Notes: generated from the sequence alone by a model not told the origin. Positions 19,405 to 28,151 are shown, counted from the stretch's first letter. The stretch: DNA of 64,000 nucleotides from Mesorhizobium huakuii (GCF_030160235.1 NZ_BSNY01000010.1:62001-126000); one strand, 5' to 3'. Translations and numbers: made by a program.

Positions 19405-20025
19405 ATGCCAGGCCAGATCATCATCCTCAACGGCGCGCCGCGGTCGGGAAAGTCGAGCATTGCCCGAGCCATTCAGGAAAGCTTCGATGGCGCATGGATC
19501 AATCTGGGCGTCGACAGCTATGAGCAGCTCACACCACCCCGACTTCGCCCAGGAATAGGATTGCGCCCTGGCGGCGAACGCCCCGACCTCGAAGTCTTCG
19601 TGCCGCGCCTGTACGCCGCCCTCTACGAATCGATCGCGGCGCATAGCCGGCTGGAGCTCAACGTCGTGACGGATGTCGGCCATCACGATGCCTATTCGAA
19701 GCCGCTCGACTGCCTGGCCGACTGCGCACGCCGTCTCGCCGGCCTGCCGGTGCTGTTTGTCGGCGTTCGCTGTGCGATTGAAATCATTATGGAAAGGCGA
19801 GCCGCCAGCGAGCCGGGCAGGGGTTATGTCACCGGCTCGTCAGACGATCCCGCGCCTCTGCCGGTGCGTCTGTGGCAGGAAGCGGTGCACCGGCCAGGCC
19901 TATACGATCTCGAGATCGATACCTCGGTCCTCAGCCCCGAACAGTGCGCGGAGGCGATCCGTCGGCGCCTGCATGATGGCGTGCAGCCCGGCGCGATCGA
20001 GCGGCTGGCTCAAGCCGCCAACTAG
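19405..20025 (+). CDS. Chloramphenicol phosphotransferase-like P-loop kinase
   Basis: This 206-residue protein resembles the CPT family of small P-loop phosphotransferases. Walker A is NGAPRSGKSS (residues 9-18), followed by the WINLGVDSYEQL segment, whose aspartate corresponds to the catalytic base in chloramphenicol phosphotransferase. TDVGHH and the basic lid FVGVRCAIEIIMERRAASEPGR follow. The true substrate may be another small hydroxylated compound. I chose ATG 19405; TTG 19387 and GTG 19399 are in frame. It lies after the clpA terminator and is followed directly by a palindromic repeat. Confidence 0.82.
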   Translation: MPGQIIILNGAPRSGKSSIARAIQESFDGAWINLGVDSYEQLTPPRLRPGIGLRPGGERPDLEVFVPRLYAALYESIAAHSRLELNVVTDVGHHDAYSKPLDCLADCARRLAGLPVLFVGVRCAIEIIMERRAASEPGRGYVTGSSDDPAPLPVRLWQEAVHRPGLYDLEIDTSVLSPEQCAEAIRRRLHDGVQPGAIERLAQAAN

Positions 20026-20127
20026 AGCAATTCCAGGAAAAGTGTGAGCGGTTTTCCGTCAGGAATTGCGTCAAAACAAAGAGTTAGAGCGGTTCGCCGT
20101 TTCCATGAAATGGTGAAACGCTCTAGA
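20026..20127. repeat. Two-hairpin dispersed repeat, copy 1
   Basis: The first hairpin has arms GCAATTCC (20027-20034) and GGAATTGC (20062-20069), with an inner pair GGAAAA (20036-20041) and TTTTCC (20052-20057). The second has outer arms AGAGCG (20086-20091) and CGCTCT (20119-20124), with an inner pair GTTTC (20099-20103) and GAAAC (20115-20119, touching the outer arm). A diverged copy of the first half lies at 53094-53159. Both copies sit between convergent genes. Confidence 0.8.
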
Positions 20128-20157
20128 CTTTCTCCTCACCGCGAAACGCAGTGCGGC

Positions 20158-20589
20158 TTAGTTTCCGAGCGCCGCCCGTATTTTTTCGGCGTTCCCGGCC
20201 AGCACTTCGGGTTTCTCCATCGCGCCGCTATGCGGCTTCAACGGGATGCCGTCGAAGCGCGGGATGACATGGACATGCAGGTGATAGACGGTCTGCCCCG
20301 AGGCCGGCTCATTGAACTGCAGGATGGTGACGCCGTCCGCCTTGAGCGCCTTCTTGACCGCCTGCGCCACTTTCTGGACCACGGCGAAAAGCGGGCCGAA
20401 GGTCGACGGGTCGGCGTCGAGCAGATTGCGCGACGGGGCTTTTGGCACAACCAGCGTGTGGCCCGGCCCTTGCGGCATCACATCCATGAAGGCGACGACG
20501 GCGTCGTCTTCGTAGACGCGGTGCGAGGGAATTTCTCCACGCAGGATCTTGGCGAAAATGTTGTTGGTGTCGTAGGCGGCCTCAGTCAT
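20158..20589 (-). CDS. HIT family (histidine triad) protein
   Basis: This 143-residue HINT-like nucleotide hydrolase has the N-terminal NNIFAKILRGEIPSHRVYED and FMDVMPQGPGHTLVVPK motifs and the active-site triad HLHVHVIPR near residues 100-108. Such proteins hydrolyse purine nucleoside phosphoramidates; the cellular substrate is not known. I chose ATG 20589. It is transcribed leftward, with a FemAB-like gene about 107 bases upstream. Confidence 0.95.
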   Translation of the reverse strand: MTEAAYDTNNIFAKILRGEIPSHRVYEDDAVVAFMDVMPQGPGHTLVVPKAPSRNLLDADPSTFGPLFAVVQKVAQAVKKALKADGVTILQFNEPASGQTVYHLHVHVIPRFDGIPLKPHSGAMEKPEVLAGNAEKIRAALGN

Positions 20590-20696
20590 GGCGAACGCTC
20601 CGGATTTTGCCTCGCGTCCCGTGTAGCGAAGCTGTCCCTGAGCGGCAAGACGATGGGACGGGCGATCAGGCGAGATCGGCCATGCCGGAAAGCCCG

Positions 20697-21911
20697 CTAC
20701 TCCTCGAGATCCTTGCGAAATGGCGTGTGCCCTTCCAGATATTCGCTCATCCGCTCCACCTCGCGCCGCTCGCGCTGGAGGTAGTCGGCCACCGCATTGT
20801 GCAGGCCAGGGTGCGAAATGTAGTGCGCGGAATGCATCGTCACCGGCCGGTAACCGCGCGCCAGCTTGTGCTCTCCTTGCGCGCCGGCCTCGACCACCTT
20901 CAGCTTGCGTTCGATGGCGAAGTCGATGGCCTGGTGATAGCAGACCTCGAAATGCAGGAAGGGGTGATCCTCGATGCAGCCCCAGTTGCGGCCATAGAGC
21001 GCGTCCGAGCCGATGAAATTGATGGCGCCGGCGACATAACGCCCGCCGCGCTTGGCCATCACCAGCAGGATGTCGTCCGCCATGCGTTCGCCGATCAGCG
21101 AGAAGAACTGGCGGTTCAGATAGGGGCGGCCCCATTTGCGGCTGCCTGTGTCCATGTAGAAGGCGAAGAAGTCGTCCCAAGCCTTTTCCGTCAGGTCCTT
21201 GCCGGTCAGCCAGTCGATGGTGATGCCATCGGCGAGCGCCTCGCGCCGTTCCTTCTTCATCGCCTTGCGCTTGCGCGAGGCAAGCGTGGCGAGAAAGTCG
21301 TCATAAGTCGAAAAGCCTTCGTTGAAGAAATGGAACTGCTGGTCGGTGCGATGCAGGAAACCGGCGGCTTCGAGTGTCGCGACGTCACTTTCCTGCGCGA
21401 AAGTGACATGCGCCGAGGACACGCCGAGCTTGTCGGTCACCATTTTGAGGCCGGCGGCAAGCCCGGCCTTCACCGCTTCCGGATCCTCGCTCTTGCCGAC
21501 CAGCAGGCGAGGGCCGGTGACCGGTGTGAACGGCACGGCGCATTGCAGCTTCGGATAATAGCGGCCACCGGCGCGCTCGAAGGCGTCAGACCAGCCGTGG
21601 TCGAACACATACTCGCCCTGGCTGTGCGATTTGAGATAGCAGGGGATGGCGCCCAGCAGCCTGCCTTGCGCGGTCTCCAGCCGCACATGATGTCCCTGCC
21701 AGCCGGTTCGCCGCACGGCGCAGCCGGAATCTTCCAGTGCACTCAAAAAAGCGAATGAAACGAGCGGGTTATAGCCATTTTCCACATCGCCGCGCGTGGT
21801 GCCGGCAAAGCCGTTCCACTCATCGCAGGTGAATGCGCCGATGCCAGCGGCGATACGGATCGAATAGTCCGCATTTGCTGTTTGCCCGTCGCCATCGTCG
21901 CCCTGATCCAT
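20697..21911 (-). CDS. GNAT/FemAB-like N-acyltransferase (DUF482, peptidogalycan biosynthesis type)
   Basis: This 404-residue protein resembles the DUF482 family within the GNAT/FemAB superfamily. Recognisable segments are NGYNPLVSFAFLSALE near residue 46, a central RKRKAMKKERREA basic helix, YMDTGSRKWGRPYLNRQFF, GAINFIGSDALYGRNWG and the late YHQAIDFAIERKLKVVEAGAQ shortened here to its first 20 residues. The reaction is uncertain; some relatives are annotated as transferring amino acids or acyl groups to envelope polymers. It stands upstream of the HIT gene. Confidence 0.8.
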   Translation of the reverse strand: MDQGDDGDGQTANADYSIRIAAGIGAFTCDEWNGFAGTTRGDVENGYNPLVSFAFLSALEDSGCAVRRTGWQGHHVRLETAQGRLLGAIPCYLKSHSQGEYVFDHGWSDAFERAGGRYYPKLQCAVPFTPVTGPRLLVGKSEDPEAVKAGLAAGLKMVTDKLGVSSAHVTFAQESDVATLEAAGFLHRTDQQFHFFNEGFSTYDDFLATLASRKRKAMKKERREALADGITIDWLTGKDLTEKAWDDFFAFYMDTGSRKWGRPYLNRQFFSLIGERMADDILLVMAKRGGRYVAGAINFIGSDALYGRNWGCIEDHPFLHFEVCYHQAIDFAIERKLKVVEAGAQGEHKLARGYRPVTMHSAHYISHPGLHNAVADYLQRERREVERMSEYLEGHTPFRKDLEE

Positions 21912-21966
21912 GAGGCTTATTTAAGCTCCATCCGGGCCGCTACAAGTCACGTTTCAGACACTCCGC

Positions 21967-22695
21967 TCAAGCGACTTTGACCAGGTCGGGTTCGAACCCT
22001 TCGAATGTCATCTGGTCGGCATATTTGAAGGTCAGGTCGATCGCCGGCTGATCGTGCACCGTCCAGGTGATGACAGGCATTTTGAGCTTTTCACGCACGA
22101 AGCTGACGAACGGGTTCGGCAGGTCGCCAGCGGCGTAGGAGGTGAAGGATAGCTCATGCGCCAGCATGGAAAAATGTGCCTCGATCAGCTTGAGGTCCTT
22201 GCCGTAGGCGGTCAGGCCAGCGGGAATGCCGGGTGCATGTTTGGGGAAATCGCGGATCAGCCAGTGATCGAACGACATGATCGCCGCATTGCCCTTGTAG
22301 CGCTTGAGCATCTTGCCGACGCGGGCGACGAGGCCTTCGTCACGGCCGGGAACCCCTTTCAGCTCGACGACCATGGGCACGCGGCCGTCGACGAGGTCGA
22401 GCGCTTCCTGCAGCGTCGGCACGCGGTCGGATGTGCCGCCAACCCTGAGCGCGGTCAGTTCGGCCGCGCTGCGCTGCCAGACGAAACCGTCCTCTCCGGT
22501 CAGCCGTTTCAGGTCGTCGTCATGGATGATGATGGGAACGCCGTCCGACGACAGATGCACGTCGCATTCTATGGCGTAGCCCCGTTCGGCCGCGGCTGCG
22601 AAGGCTGAAAGCGTGTTTTCCCAGCGCGTCTTGTTCATGTCGTGGAAGCCGCGATGGGCAACGGGCCGGGCAGTCAGCCAGGATAGGTCGGTCAT
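21967..22695 (-). CDS. Glycerophosphodiester phosphodiesterase
   Basis: This 242-residue GDPD-fold protein hydrolyses glycerophosphodiesters to glycerol-3-phosphate and an alcohol. The active-site residues are visible: AHRG near residue 13, the ENTLSAF segment, ECDVH (metal ligands E and D) and the HDDDLKRLTG motif. No signal peptide is seen, so it should be cytoplasmic like UgpQ. I chose ATG 22695. It lies 13 bases downstream of the RidA gene in the same direction. Confidence 0.92.
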   Translation of the reverse strand: MTDLSWLTARPVAHRGFHDMNKTRWENTLSAFAAAAERGYAIECDVHLSSDGVPIIIHDDDLKRLTGEDGFVWQRSAAELTALRVGGTSDRVPTLQEALDLVDGRVPMVVELKGVPGRDEGLVARVGKMLKRYKGNAAIMSFDHWLIRDFPKHAPGIPAGLTAYGKDLKLIEAHFSMLAHELSFTSYAAGDLPNPFVSFVREKLKMPVITWTVHDQPAIDLTFKYADQMTFEGFEPDLVKVA

Positions 22696-22708
22696 GTCAG
22701 GCCTTCGT

Positions 22709-23173
22709 TCATTCGACTTCGAAGATGGCTTCGATTTCCACTGCGGCATTAAGCGGCAGGGAGGCAGTGCCGACCGCGGAGCGGGCGTGCTTGCCGCGCT
22801 CGCCAAGGGCGGCGACCAGGAAATCGGAGGCGCCGTTGGCAACCAGATGCTGCTCGACAAAGTCGGGGGCAGAGGCAACGAAGACGGTGATCTTCACCAG
22901 CCGGCTGATCTTCTCCAGGTCGCCGAGCGCAGCCTTGGCTTGCGCAAGAATGTTGATCGCGCAGTATTTCGCCGCGTCCTTGCCGCTTGCCGTGTCGACG
23001 TCGCGGCCGAGCAGGCCGCTCGCCTGCAGCTTGCCGTCCTTGAGCGGCAATTGCCCGGCGGTGAACAGCAGATTGCCTGACCTGCAGTAGGGAACGTAGT
23101 TGGCGGCAGGTGCGGCGGCGACAGGAAGCGTCACGCCGAGATCGCTTAGCCGCTTTTCGATTGTTTCACTCAT
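22709..23173 (-). CDS. RidA family protein (reactive enamine/imine deaminase-like)
   Basis: This 154-residue protein matches the longer RidA/YjgF branch. Motifs are LFTAGQLPLKDGKL, CAINILAQAKAALGDLEKI, VKITVFVAS and the late ARSAVGTASLPLNAAVEIEA. The arginine of the ARSAVG segment corresponds to the residue that binds the carboxylate in RidA deaminases. It precedes the glycerophosphodiesterase in what looks like a two-gene unit and is divergent from eipB. Confidence 0.92.
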   Translation of the reverse strand: MSETIEKRLSDLGVTLPVAAAPAANYVPYCRSGNLLFTAGQLPLKDGKLQASGLLGRDVDTASGKDAAKYCAINILAQAKAALGDLEKISRLVKITVFVASAPDFVEQHLVANGASDFLVAALGERGKHARSAVGTASLPLNAAVEIEAIFEVE

Positions 23174-23311
23174 TGCTTTTCCCTATTGCTGGAAGGCGCC
23201 GCGCTGGCGGGGCCGAAATTGCTATTTTTGCCTCGCTTCCGCCACGACTTTTTTTAAGCTGGACCATCTTTCCCTGCGGCCTGCCATCAGCCGCGACGAT
23301 CGGAGTACCTC

Positions 23312-24142
23312 ATGCGCGCAGCGCGCCTTGCATTCCATGCCGTTCTGTTGTCGGCGGTGTTCCCGATGGTCCCCGCCTTCGCGGTACCGGCGTTGCAGGC
23401 GCATCGCGCCGTGTATGACCTCACCCTCAACAAGGCCTCCGACCGCTCCGGCATCACAGGCATATCTGGCCGCATGGTCTACGAATTCAACGGCTCGGCC
23501 TGCGAAGGCTATACGGTGAAATTCCGTTTCGTGACCCAGATCGCTACAGCCGACGGCACGAAGCTGACCGACCAGCAGACGACGACTTTCGAGGATGCCG
23601 AAGGCAAGACCTTCTCGTTCGTGACCAAATCCTTTGTGGACCAGAACCTCGACAAGGAGGTCAAGGGTATCGCCACGAAAGACCAGAAGGGGCTCAAGGT
23701 CGATATCGACAAGCCCGAGAAAAACAGCCTGGAACTCGCCGCCACCCAGTTTCCGACCCAGCATCTGGTCGAACTGATCGGCAAGGCCGAAAAAGGCGAG
23801 AATTTCTACCAGACGAACCTGTTCGACGGCTCGGAGGACGCCAACAAGGTGATGGCGACCACCGTCGTCGTCGGCAAGAAGACCGAAGCCGACAAGACCG
23901 ATCCGGAGGCTCCGGCGCTGGCCAAGCTCGCCACCGACAAATACTGGCCGGTCGACATCGCCTATTTCGACGACACCGACAAATCGGGCGAAGAGGTGCC
24001 GGAATACCGGATCAGCTTCAAGCTGCACGAGAACGGCATCACCCGCGATCTCACCATGGACTACGGCGACTTCTCGATGACCGGCAAGCTGGTCAATCTT
24101 TCGCTGTTCGAGCAGACGAAGCCGTGCCCGGTCTCGAAATAG
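23312..24142 (+). CDS. eipB: Cell envelope integrity protein EipB (DUF1849)
   Basis: This 276-residue periplasmic protein matches the EipB family, described in Brucella as a beta-spiral envelope-integrity factor. The signal peptide spans about residues 1-24 and ends AFA. Two cysteines remain in the mature part, C64 (in NGSACEGY) and C272 (in TKPCPVSK), matching the disulfide known in Brucella EipB. Motifs such as AHRAVYDLTL and GDFSMTGKLVNL are typical. It is divergent from the RidA gene. Confidence 0.9.
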   Translation: MRAARLAFHAVLLSAVFPMVPAFAVPALQAHRAVYDLTLNKASDRSGITGISGRMVYEFNGSACEGYTVKFRFVTQIATADGTKLTDQQTTTFEDAEGKTFSFVTKSFVDQNLDKEVKGIATKDQKGLKVDIDKPEKNSLELAATQFPTQHLVELIGKAEKGENFYQTNLFDGSEDANKVMATTVVVGKKTEADKTDPEAPALAKLATDKYWPVDIAYFDDTDKSGEEVPEYRISFKLHENGITRDLTMDYGDFSMTGKLVNLSLFEQTKPCPVSK

Positions 24143-24178
24143 CAGGGTTGCGCAATTGAGCTGGCCGCGGCGGGCTTG

Positions 24179-24457
24179 ATGGCGGTCTACGTCGATGCGG
24201 CGATCTGGAAGTGGGCCGGCCATCGCTGGTGCCACCTGATGGCCGACGACACCGACGAGCTGCATCGTTTCGCCGCCGCCCTTGGCGTCAAGCGTTCGTC
24301 CTACCAGGGACCGCCCAAGACATCGGCCCCGCATTATGACATAACCGGCTTCGAGCGCGATCGCGCGGTGCGGCTCGGCGCCGTCGAATGCAGCCGCGAG
24401 GAAATCGTCGCGATCTTCCGGCGCGTGCGGGTGCCCAATGGAAAGGCCAAGCGATGA
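24179..24457 (+). CDS. DUF4031 domain-containing protein
   Basis: This 92-residue protein starts AVYVDAAIWKWAGHRWCHLMAD after Met and contains HYDITGFERDRAVRLGA, both characteristic of DUF4031. The function is unknown. ATG 24179 was chosen over the overlapping TTG at 24176. Its stop overlaps the start of the LysE gene by four bases (ATGA). Confidence 0.88.
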   Translation: MAVYVDAAIWKWAGHRWCHLMADDTDELHRFAAALGVKRSSYQGPPKTSAPHYDITGFERDRAVRLGAVECSREEIVAIFRRVRVPNGKAKR

Positions 24458-25065
24458 CGCCAACTGCATTTCTGGCCTATTGCGCCGCCGTTACGCTCGC
24501 TGCCGCCACGCCGGGGCCCGCGATGTTCACGGTCATCACCAATGGTGTGTCGCGCGGTTTCCTTCGCGCCTTCATGGCCGGTGTCGGGGTTGCCGCCGGC
24601 GATGCCGTGCTGGTCACCCTGGCGCTGCTCGGGCTGGTGGCGCTGGCGCAAACCTTCGAATGGATATTTCTCCTGCTGAAATATGCCGGCGCCGCCTATC
24701 TGGTCTTTCTCGGCATCAGGATGTGGCGCGCCTCGGTCTCGCAATCGAATGAGCCGCGGACGGGCGAGGCGAGATTGTCCCGGTCCTTCTTCCTGGGCGC
24801 GTCGATTGCGCTGGGCAATCCCAAGGCGATCCTGTTCCACGCCTCGATCATGCCGCTGATCCTCAATCTCGACACGCTGACATTTGTCGATGGCCTGCTG
24901 GTGGTGGCCACCGTCATCAGCGTCAATATCCTGACCATGGGTGTCTATGCCGCTCTGGCGGGCCGGGCTTCGGGCTGGTTCAGGACACCGAAGCGCATGC
25001 GGCTGATGAACCGGTTCGCCGGCAGCGCCATGATCGGCACCGGAGCGCTGATTGCCGCACGCTGA
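24454..25065 (+). CDS. LysE/RhtB family amino-acid exporter
   Basis: This 203-residue protein has the LysE/RhtB layout: about six membrane segments, an N-terminal AAATPGPAMFTVITNG motif with the conserved PGP, FLLLKYAGAAYLVFLGIRMW in the third helix, and GNPKAILFHASIMPL in the second half. It probably exports an amino acid or derivative by proton exchange. Translation is likely coupled to the DUF4031 gene. The exported compound cannot be inferred. Confidence 0.9.
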   Translation: MTPTAFLAYCAAVTLAAATPGPAMFTVITNGVSRGFLRAFMAGVGVAAGDAVLVTLALLGLVALAQTFEWIFLLLKYAGAAYLVFLGIRMWRASVSQSNEPRTGEARLSRSFFLGASIALGNPKAILFHASIMPLILNLDTLTFVDGLLVVATVISVNILTMGVYAALAGRASGWFRTPKRMRLMNRFAGSAMIGTGALIAAR

Positions 25066-25099
25066 GCGGTAAAACGCTTGCACATAAAACGCTGGCCCG

Positions 25100-25129
25100 C
25101 TTGCGTTTGTCGGACTTCCCCTCTATATG
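25100..25129 (+). promoter_or_regulatory. Promoter of the rpsB-tsf unit
   Basis: CTTGCG (25100-25105) and CTATAT (25123-25128) are spaced as in the alphaproteobacterial housekeeping consensus (CTTGAC, 17 bases, CTATAT). A start near 25135 would give a 5' leader of about 120 bases before rpsB. Confidence 0.6.
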
Positions 25130-25184
25130 CGCGCTCATTCCACACACGGACTTTGGTGTCTGCCCGGGAGAAATCCGGCTGAAA

Positions 25185-25236
25185 CCTCCGGTGGCGTTCG
25201 AGGACACAAGTCCAAAAATGCCTGTGTCCGTGGAGG
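25185..25236 (+). promoter_or_regulatory. Structured leader upstream of rpsB
   Basis: CCTCC (25185-25189) can pair with GGAGG (25232-25236). Inside it GGACACA (25202-25208) pairs with TGTGTCC (25223-25229). The nested helices end about 22 bases before the ATG, just upstream of the GGAAAGGAAAACGAG ribosome-binding region. Autoregulation by S2 binding to its own mRNA is established in E. coli; here it is inferred from position and pairing only. Confidence 0.4.
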
Positions 25237-25258
25237 CTAACCGGAAAGGAAAACGAGA

Positions 25259-26041
25259 ATGGCTCTGCCTGATTTCAGCATGCGCCAGCTTTTGGAAGCT
25301 GGCATTCACTTCGGCCACCAGACCCACCGCTGGAACCCGAAGATGGCGCCCTACATCTATGGCGCCCGCAACAACATCCACATCATCGACCTCTCGCAGA
25401 CGGTGCCTTTGCTGCACCAGGCGCTGAAGCAGGTCTCCGATACCGTTGCCAAGGGCGGCCGCGTGCTGTTCGTCGGCACCAAGCGCCAGGCGTCCGACAT
25501 CGTCGCCGACGCGGCGCAGCGTTCGGCGCAGTACTATGTCAATTCGCGTTGGCTCGGCGGCATGCTGACCAACTGGAAGACGATCTCGAATTCGATCCAG
25601 CGCCTGCGCAAGCTCGACGAGATGCTGGCCGGCGAGGCCCAGGGCCTCACCAAGAAGGAACGCCTGAACCTCGACCGCGAGCGCGAGAAGCTCGACAAGG
25701 CGCTCGGCGGCATCAAGGACATGGGCTCGACGCCCGACCTGATGTTCGTGATCGACACCAACAAGGAAGCGATCGCCATCCTCGAGGCCAAGCGTCTCGG
25801 CATCCCGGTCGTCGCCATCATCGATTCGAACTGCGATCCGGACAAGATCGACTTCCCGATCCCCGGCAATGACGACGCGGCTCGCGCCATCCAGCTCTAT
25901 TGCGACCTGATCGCCAAGGCTGCGATCGACGGCATCGCCCGTCAGCAGGGCGCGCTCGGCGTCGACATCGGCGCTTCGGTCGAAGCCCCGGTCGAGCCGG
26001 CGCTCGATCCGGCTCCGTCGACCGAGACCCCGCAGGCGTAA
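25259..26041 (+). CDS. rpsB: 30S ribosomal protein S2
   Basis: This 260-residue protein has the S2 signatures [19 protein letters not shown] (residues 10-28), [14 protein letters not shown], and [20 protein letters not shown], and ends in an Ala/Pro/Glu-rich tail. S2 sits on the solvent side of the 30S subunit near the head-body junction and is needed for S1 binding. A strong ribosome-binding site (GGAAAGGA) precedes the ATG. It opens the rpsB-tsf unit. Confidence 0.99.
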   Translation: MALPDFSMRQLLEAGIHFGHQTHRWNPKMAPYIYGARNNIHIIDLSQTVPLLHQALKQVSDTVAKGGRVLFVGTKRQASDIVADAAQRSAQYYVNSRWLGGMLTNWKTISNSIQRLRKLDEMLAGEAQGLTKKERLNLDREREKLDKALGGIKDMGSTPDLMFVIDTNKEAIAILEAKRLGIPVVAIIDSNCDPDKIDFPIPGNDDAARAIQLYCDLIAKAAIDGIARQQGALGVDIGASVEAPVEPALDPAPSTETPQA

Positions 26042-26049
26042 AACGGCGA

Positions 26050-26083
26050 GGGCCGGTTCCGGCCTTCATCTTTCTAATATTTT
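26050..26083 (+). terminator. Possible attenuator between rpsB and tsf
   Basis: GGGCCGGTTCCGGCCTT folds as a GC-rich palindrome just after the rpsB stop, followed by a T/A-rich run. The T-tract is interrupted, so partial termination that lowers tsf relative to rpsB is more likely than full termination. Confidence 0.35.
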
Positions 26084-26151
26084 GGCACGCTAAACGGACG
26101 CATCATCGAGTACCGGTGGTGCGTCGGTGCATTTAAAACAAAGAGGCGACA

Positions 26152-27072
26152 ATGAGCATTTCGGCTGCACAGGTCAAAGAACTCCGCGACTTGACCGGCG
26201 CGGGCATGATGGACTGCAAGGCGGCGTTGAACGAGACCAACGGCAACATGGAAGAAGCAGTCGACTGGCTGCGCAAGAAGGGCATCTCCAAGGCTGACAA
26301 GAAGGCCGGCCGCACCGCGGCCGAAGGCCTGATCGGCGTCGATGCCGGCGTGCGTGAAGCCGCCGTCGTCGAGGTCAATTCCGAGACCGACTTCGTCGCC
26401 CGCAACGCCGCGTTCCAGGAGATCGTCGCTAACGTTGCCAAGGTTGCTCTGGCCTACGGCACGACGGAAGCCGTGGCTGCCGCGAAGTATCCGGGTTCGG
26501 ACAAGTCGGTCACCGACACCATCAAGGATGCGGTCGGCACCATCGGCGAGAATCTGGGCTTCCGCCGCTCGGCCAAGCTGACCGTTCCGCACGGCGCGGT
26601 GGCGACCTATGTCCACAACGCGGTTGCCGACGGCCTTGGCAAGCTCGGCGTGCTTGTCGCGATCGAAACCACCGGCAATGAGCATGCCGCCAACGCCTTT
26701 GGCCGCCAGGTCGCCATGCATGTCGCCGCCACCAACCCGATGGCGTTGACGGCGGAGCAGATCGATCCGGCAGCGGTCGAGCGCGAGAAGGCAATCTTCT
26801 CCGATCAAGCGCGCCAGTCCGGCAAGCCGGAAGCCATCATCGAGAAGATGGTCGAGGGCCGCATGCGCAAGTTCTACGAGGAAGTCGTGCTCCTGAAGCA
26901 GGCCTTCGTGCTCAATCCCGACATCACCGTCGAGAAGGCGCTGAAGGATGCCGAGAAGGAAATCGGCGCGCCGGCCAAGATCACCGCTTACCTGCGCTTC
27001 GCGCTCGGCGAAGGCATCGAAAAGGAAGAGACCGATTTCGCGGCGGAAGTCGCCGCGGCGGTCAAGAAGTAA
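26152..27072 (+). CDS. tsf: Translation elongation factor Ts
   Basis: EF-Ts is the guanine-nucleotide exchange factor for EF-Tu. This 306-residue protein has the N-terminal UBA-like [18 protein letters not shown], the [16 protein letters not shown] segment, and [13 protein letters not shown] with the TDFV motif that contacts EF-Tu. Length is usual for the family (about 285-310). It is preceded by AAAGAGGCGACA and converges with the LysR gene 13 bases after its stop. Confidence 0.99.
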   Translation: MSISAAQVKELRDLTGAGMMDCKAALNETNGNMEEAVDWLRKKGISKADKKAGRTAAEGLIGVDAGVREAAVVEVNSETDFVARNAAFQEIVANVAKVALAYGTTEAVAAAKYPGSDKSVTDTIKDAVGTIGENLGFRRSAKLTVPHGAVATYVHNAVADGLGKLGVLVAIETTGNEHAANAFGRQVAMHVAATNPMALTAEQIDPAAVEREKAIFSDQARQSGKPEAIIEKMVEGRMRKFYEEVVLLKQAFVLNPDITVEKALKDAEKEIGAPAKITAYLRFALGEGIEKEETDFAAEVAAAVKK

Positions 27073-27085
27073 ACTTCCTGCCGCT

Positions 27086-28021
27086 TTATTCCGAAAGCGT
27101 TTTTCGGCCGGATATCCTCAGGGATGTCCGGCCGATTTCTTGTGCGGTGTCGATAAAGGCCCGCAATTTCGGCGCCATCGCCGCCCGGCGCGGGAAATAG
27201 AGGAAAAGGCCAGGCTCCTCGATTGCCGATTGCGGCAGGACCTGCACCAGGCGGCCGGCTGCAAGATCGGCGCGCGCCAGCGGCTCGAACAGATAGGCAA
27301 GGCCCACTCCGGCACGCGCCAGGTCGATCGCTGCGAGCGAATCCGTGACGATGGCCGTACCGCCGGTCTCCATGACGACATCCTTGCCGTCCTCGGTCAA
27401 ATCCCAGCGATAGAGCGCACCGGAGCGGACGAGCCGGTAGCCGATGCAATTGTGGTTGGCGAGGTCGGCCACGCTGCGCGGACGGCCATGGCGCCCGATA
27501 TAAGCGGGAGAGGCAACGATGACGGCCTTGAACGGAGGCGTGAGCCGTACGGCGACCATGTCCTGCGCGATCATCTCGCCCAGCCTGATGCCGGCATCAA
27601 AACCTTCACCGACAATGTCGACCAACCCCTGGTCGGCGAAAATCTCCACCGTAATGTCCGGATAGCGCTCGGCCATCGACGCCACCACAGGCGTCACCGC
27701 CAGCGGGATCGCGATGGTTGAGGCGTTGATCCTGAGCAGGCCGGACGGCCTGCCCTTGATGCTGCGGATCCGATCGATCCGCTCGCCGATATCCTGAAGG
27801 GCAGGGGCCGCGGTTTCGACCAGCGCCTTGCCGGCCTCGGTCAGCGAAACACTGCGTGTCGTGCGCGCGAACAAGGGCTGACCGATGCGCTCCTCGACCA
27901 GCCGTACCGCGTGACTGACCGCTGACGGGCTCATGCCGAGTTCGGCCGCGGCAAGCGCGAAGCCGCCACGCCGGGCAACGGCAACGATGACAGGCAGATG
28001 TGTGAGGAGATCGCGATCCAT
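27086..28021 (-). CDS. LysR family transcriptional regulator
   Basis: This 311-residue protein has an N-terminal winged helix-turn-helix (residues about 4-62: FALAAAELGMSPSAVSHAVR, then PLFARTTRSVSLTEAG) and a C-terminal periplasmic-binding-like effector domain. It is divergent from the NTF2-like gene, and a LysR-type palindrome lies between them, so it probably regulates that gene and the following aldo-keto reductase. The effector is unknown. Confidence 0.95.
   Translation of the reverse strand: MDRDLLTHLPVIVAVARRGGFALAAAELGMSPSAVSHAVRLVEERIGQPLFARTTRSVSLTEAGKALVETAAPALQDIGERIDRIRSIKGRPSGLLRINASTIAIPLAVTPVVASMAERYPDITVEIFADQGLVDIVGEGFDAGIRLGEMIAQDMVAVRLTPPFKAVIVASPAYIGRHGRPRSVADLANHNCIGYRLVRSGALYRWDLTEDGKDVVMETGGTAIVTDSLAAIDLARAGVGLAYLFEPLARADLAAGRLVQVLPQSAIEEPGLFLYFPRRAAMAPKLRAFIDTAQEIGRTSLRISGRKTLSE
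27105..27134. terminator. Candidate bidirectional terminator between tsf and the LysR gene
   Basis: CGGCCGGATATCC (27105-27117) and GGATGTCCGGCCG (27122-27134) form a 13-bp stem with one G-U pair and a TCAG loop. A TTTTT run precedes it and ATTTCTT follows it, so it could stop tsf transcripts and those of the LysR gene. It lies inside the last codons of the LysR gene. Confidence 0.5.
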
Positions 28022-28044
28022 TCATGAGCGATATCGCATGGTCT

Positions 28045-28059
28045 TTGCACACAATGCAA
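28045..28059. promoter_or_regulatory. Candidate LysR-type operator
   Basis: TTGCACACAATGCAA is a perfect 5-bp inverted repeat (TTGCA/TGCAA, 5-base spacer) and fits the T-N11-A LysR box. It lies 24 bases before the LysR gene start and about 92 bases before the NTF2-like ATG, in the shared intergenic region. Confidence 0.5.
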
Positions 28060-28151
28060 TCTTATCGATGCCAAGGCGGTGGTCCACATTGTCGCCAACG
28101 CACCGGCGCCCACACGATTGCAATTGGCTGGTGGCTTCAAGGAGAACAGAC

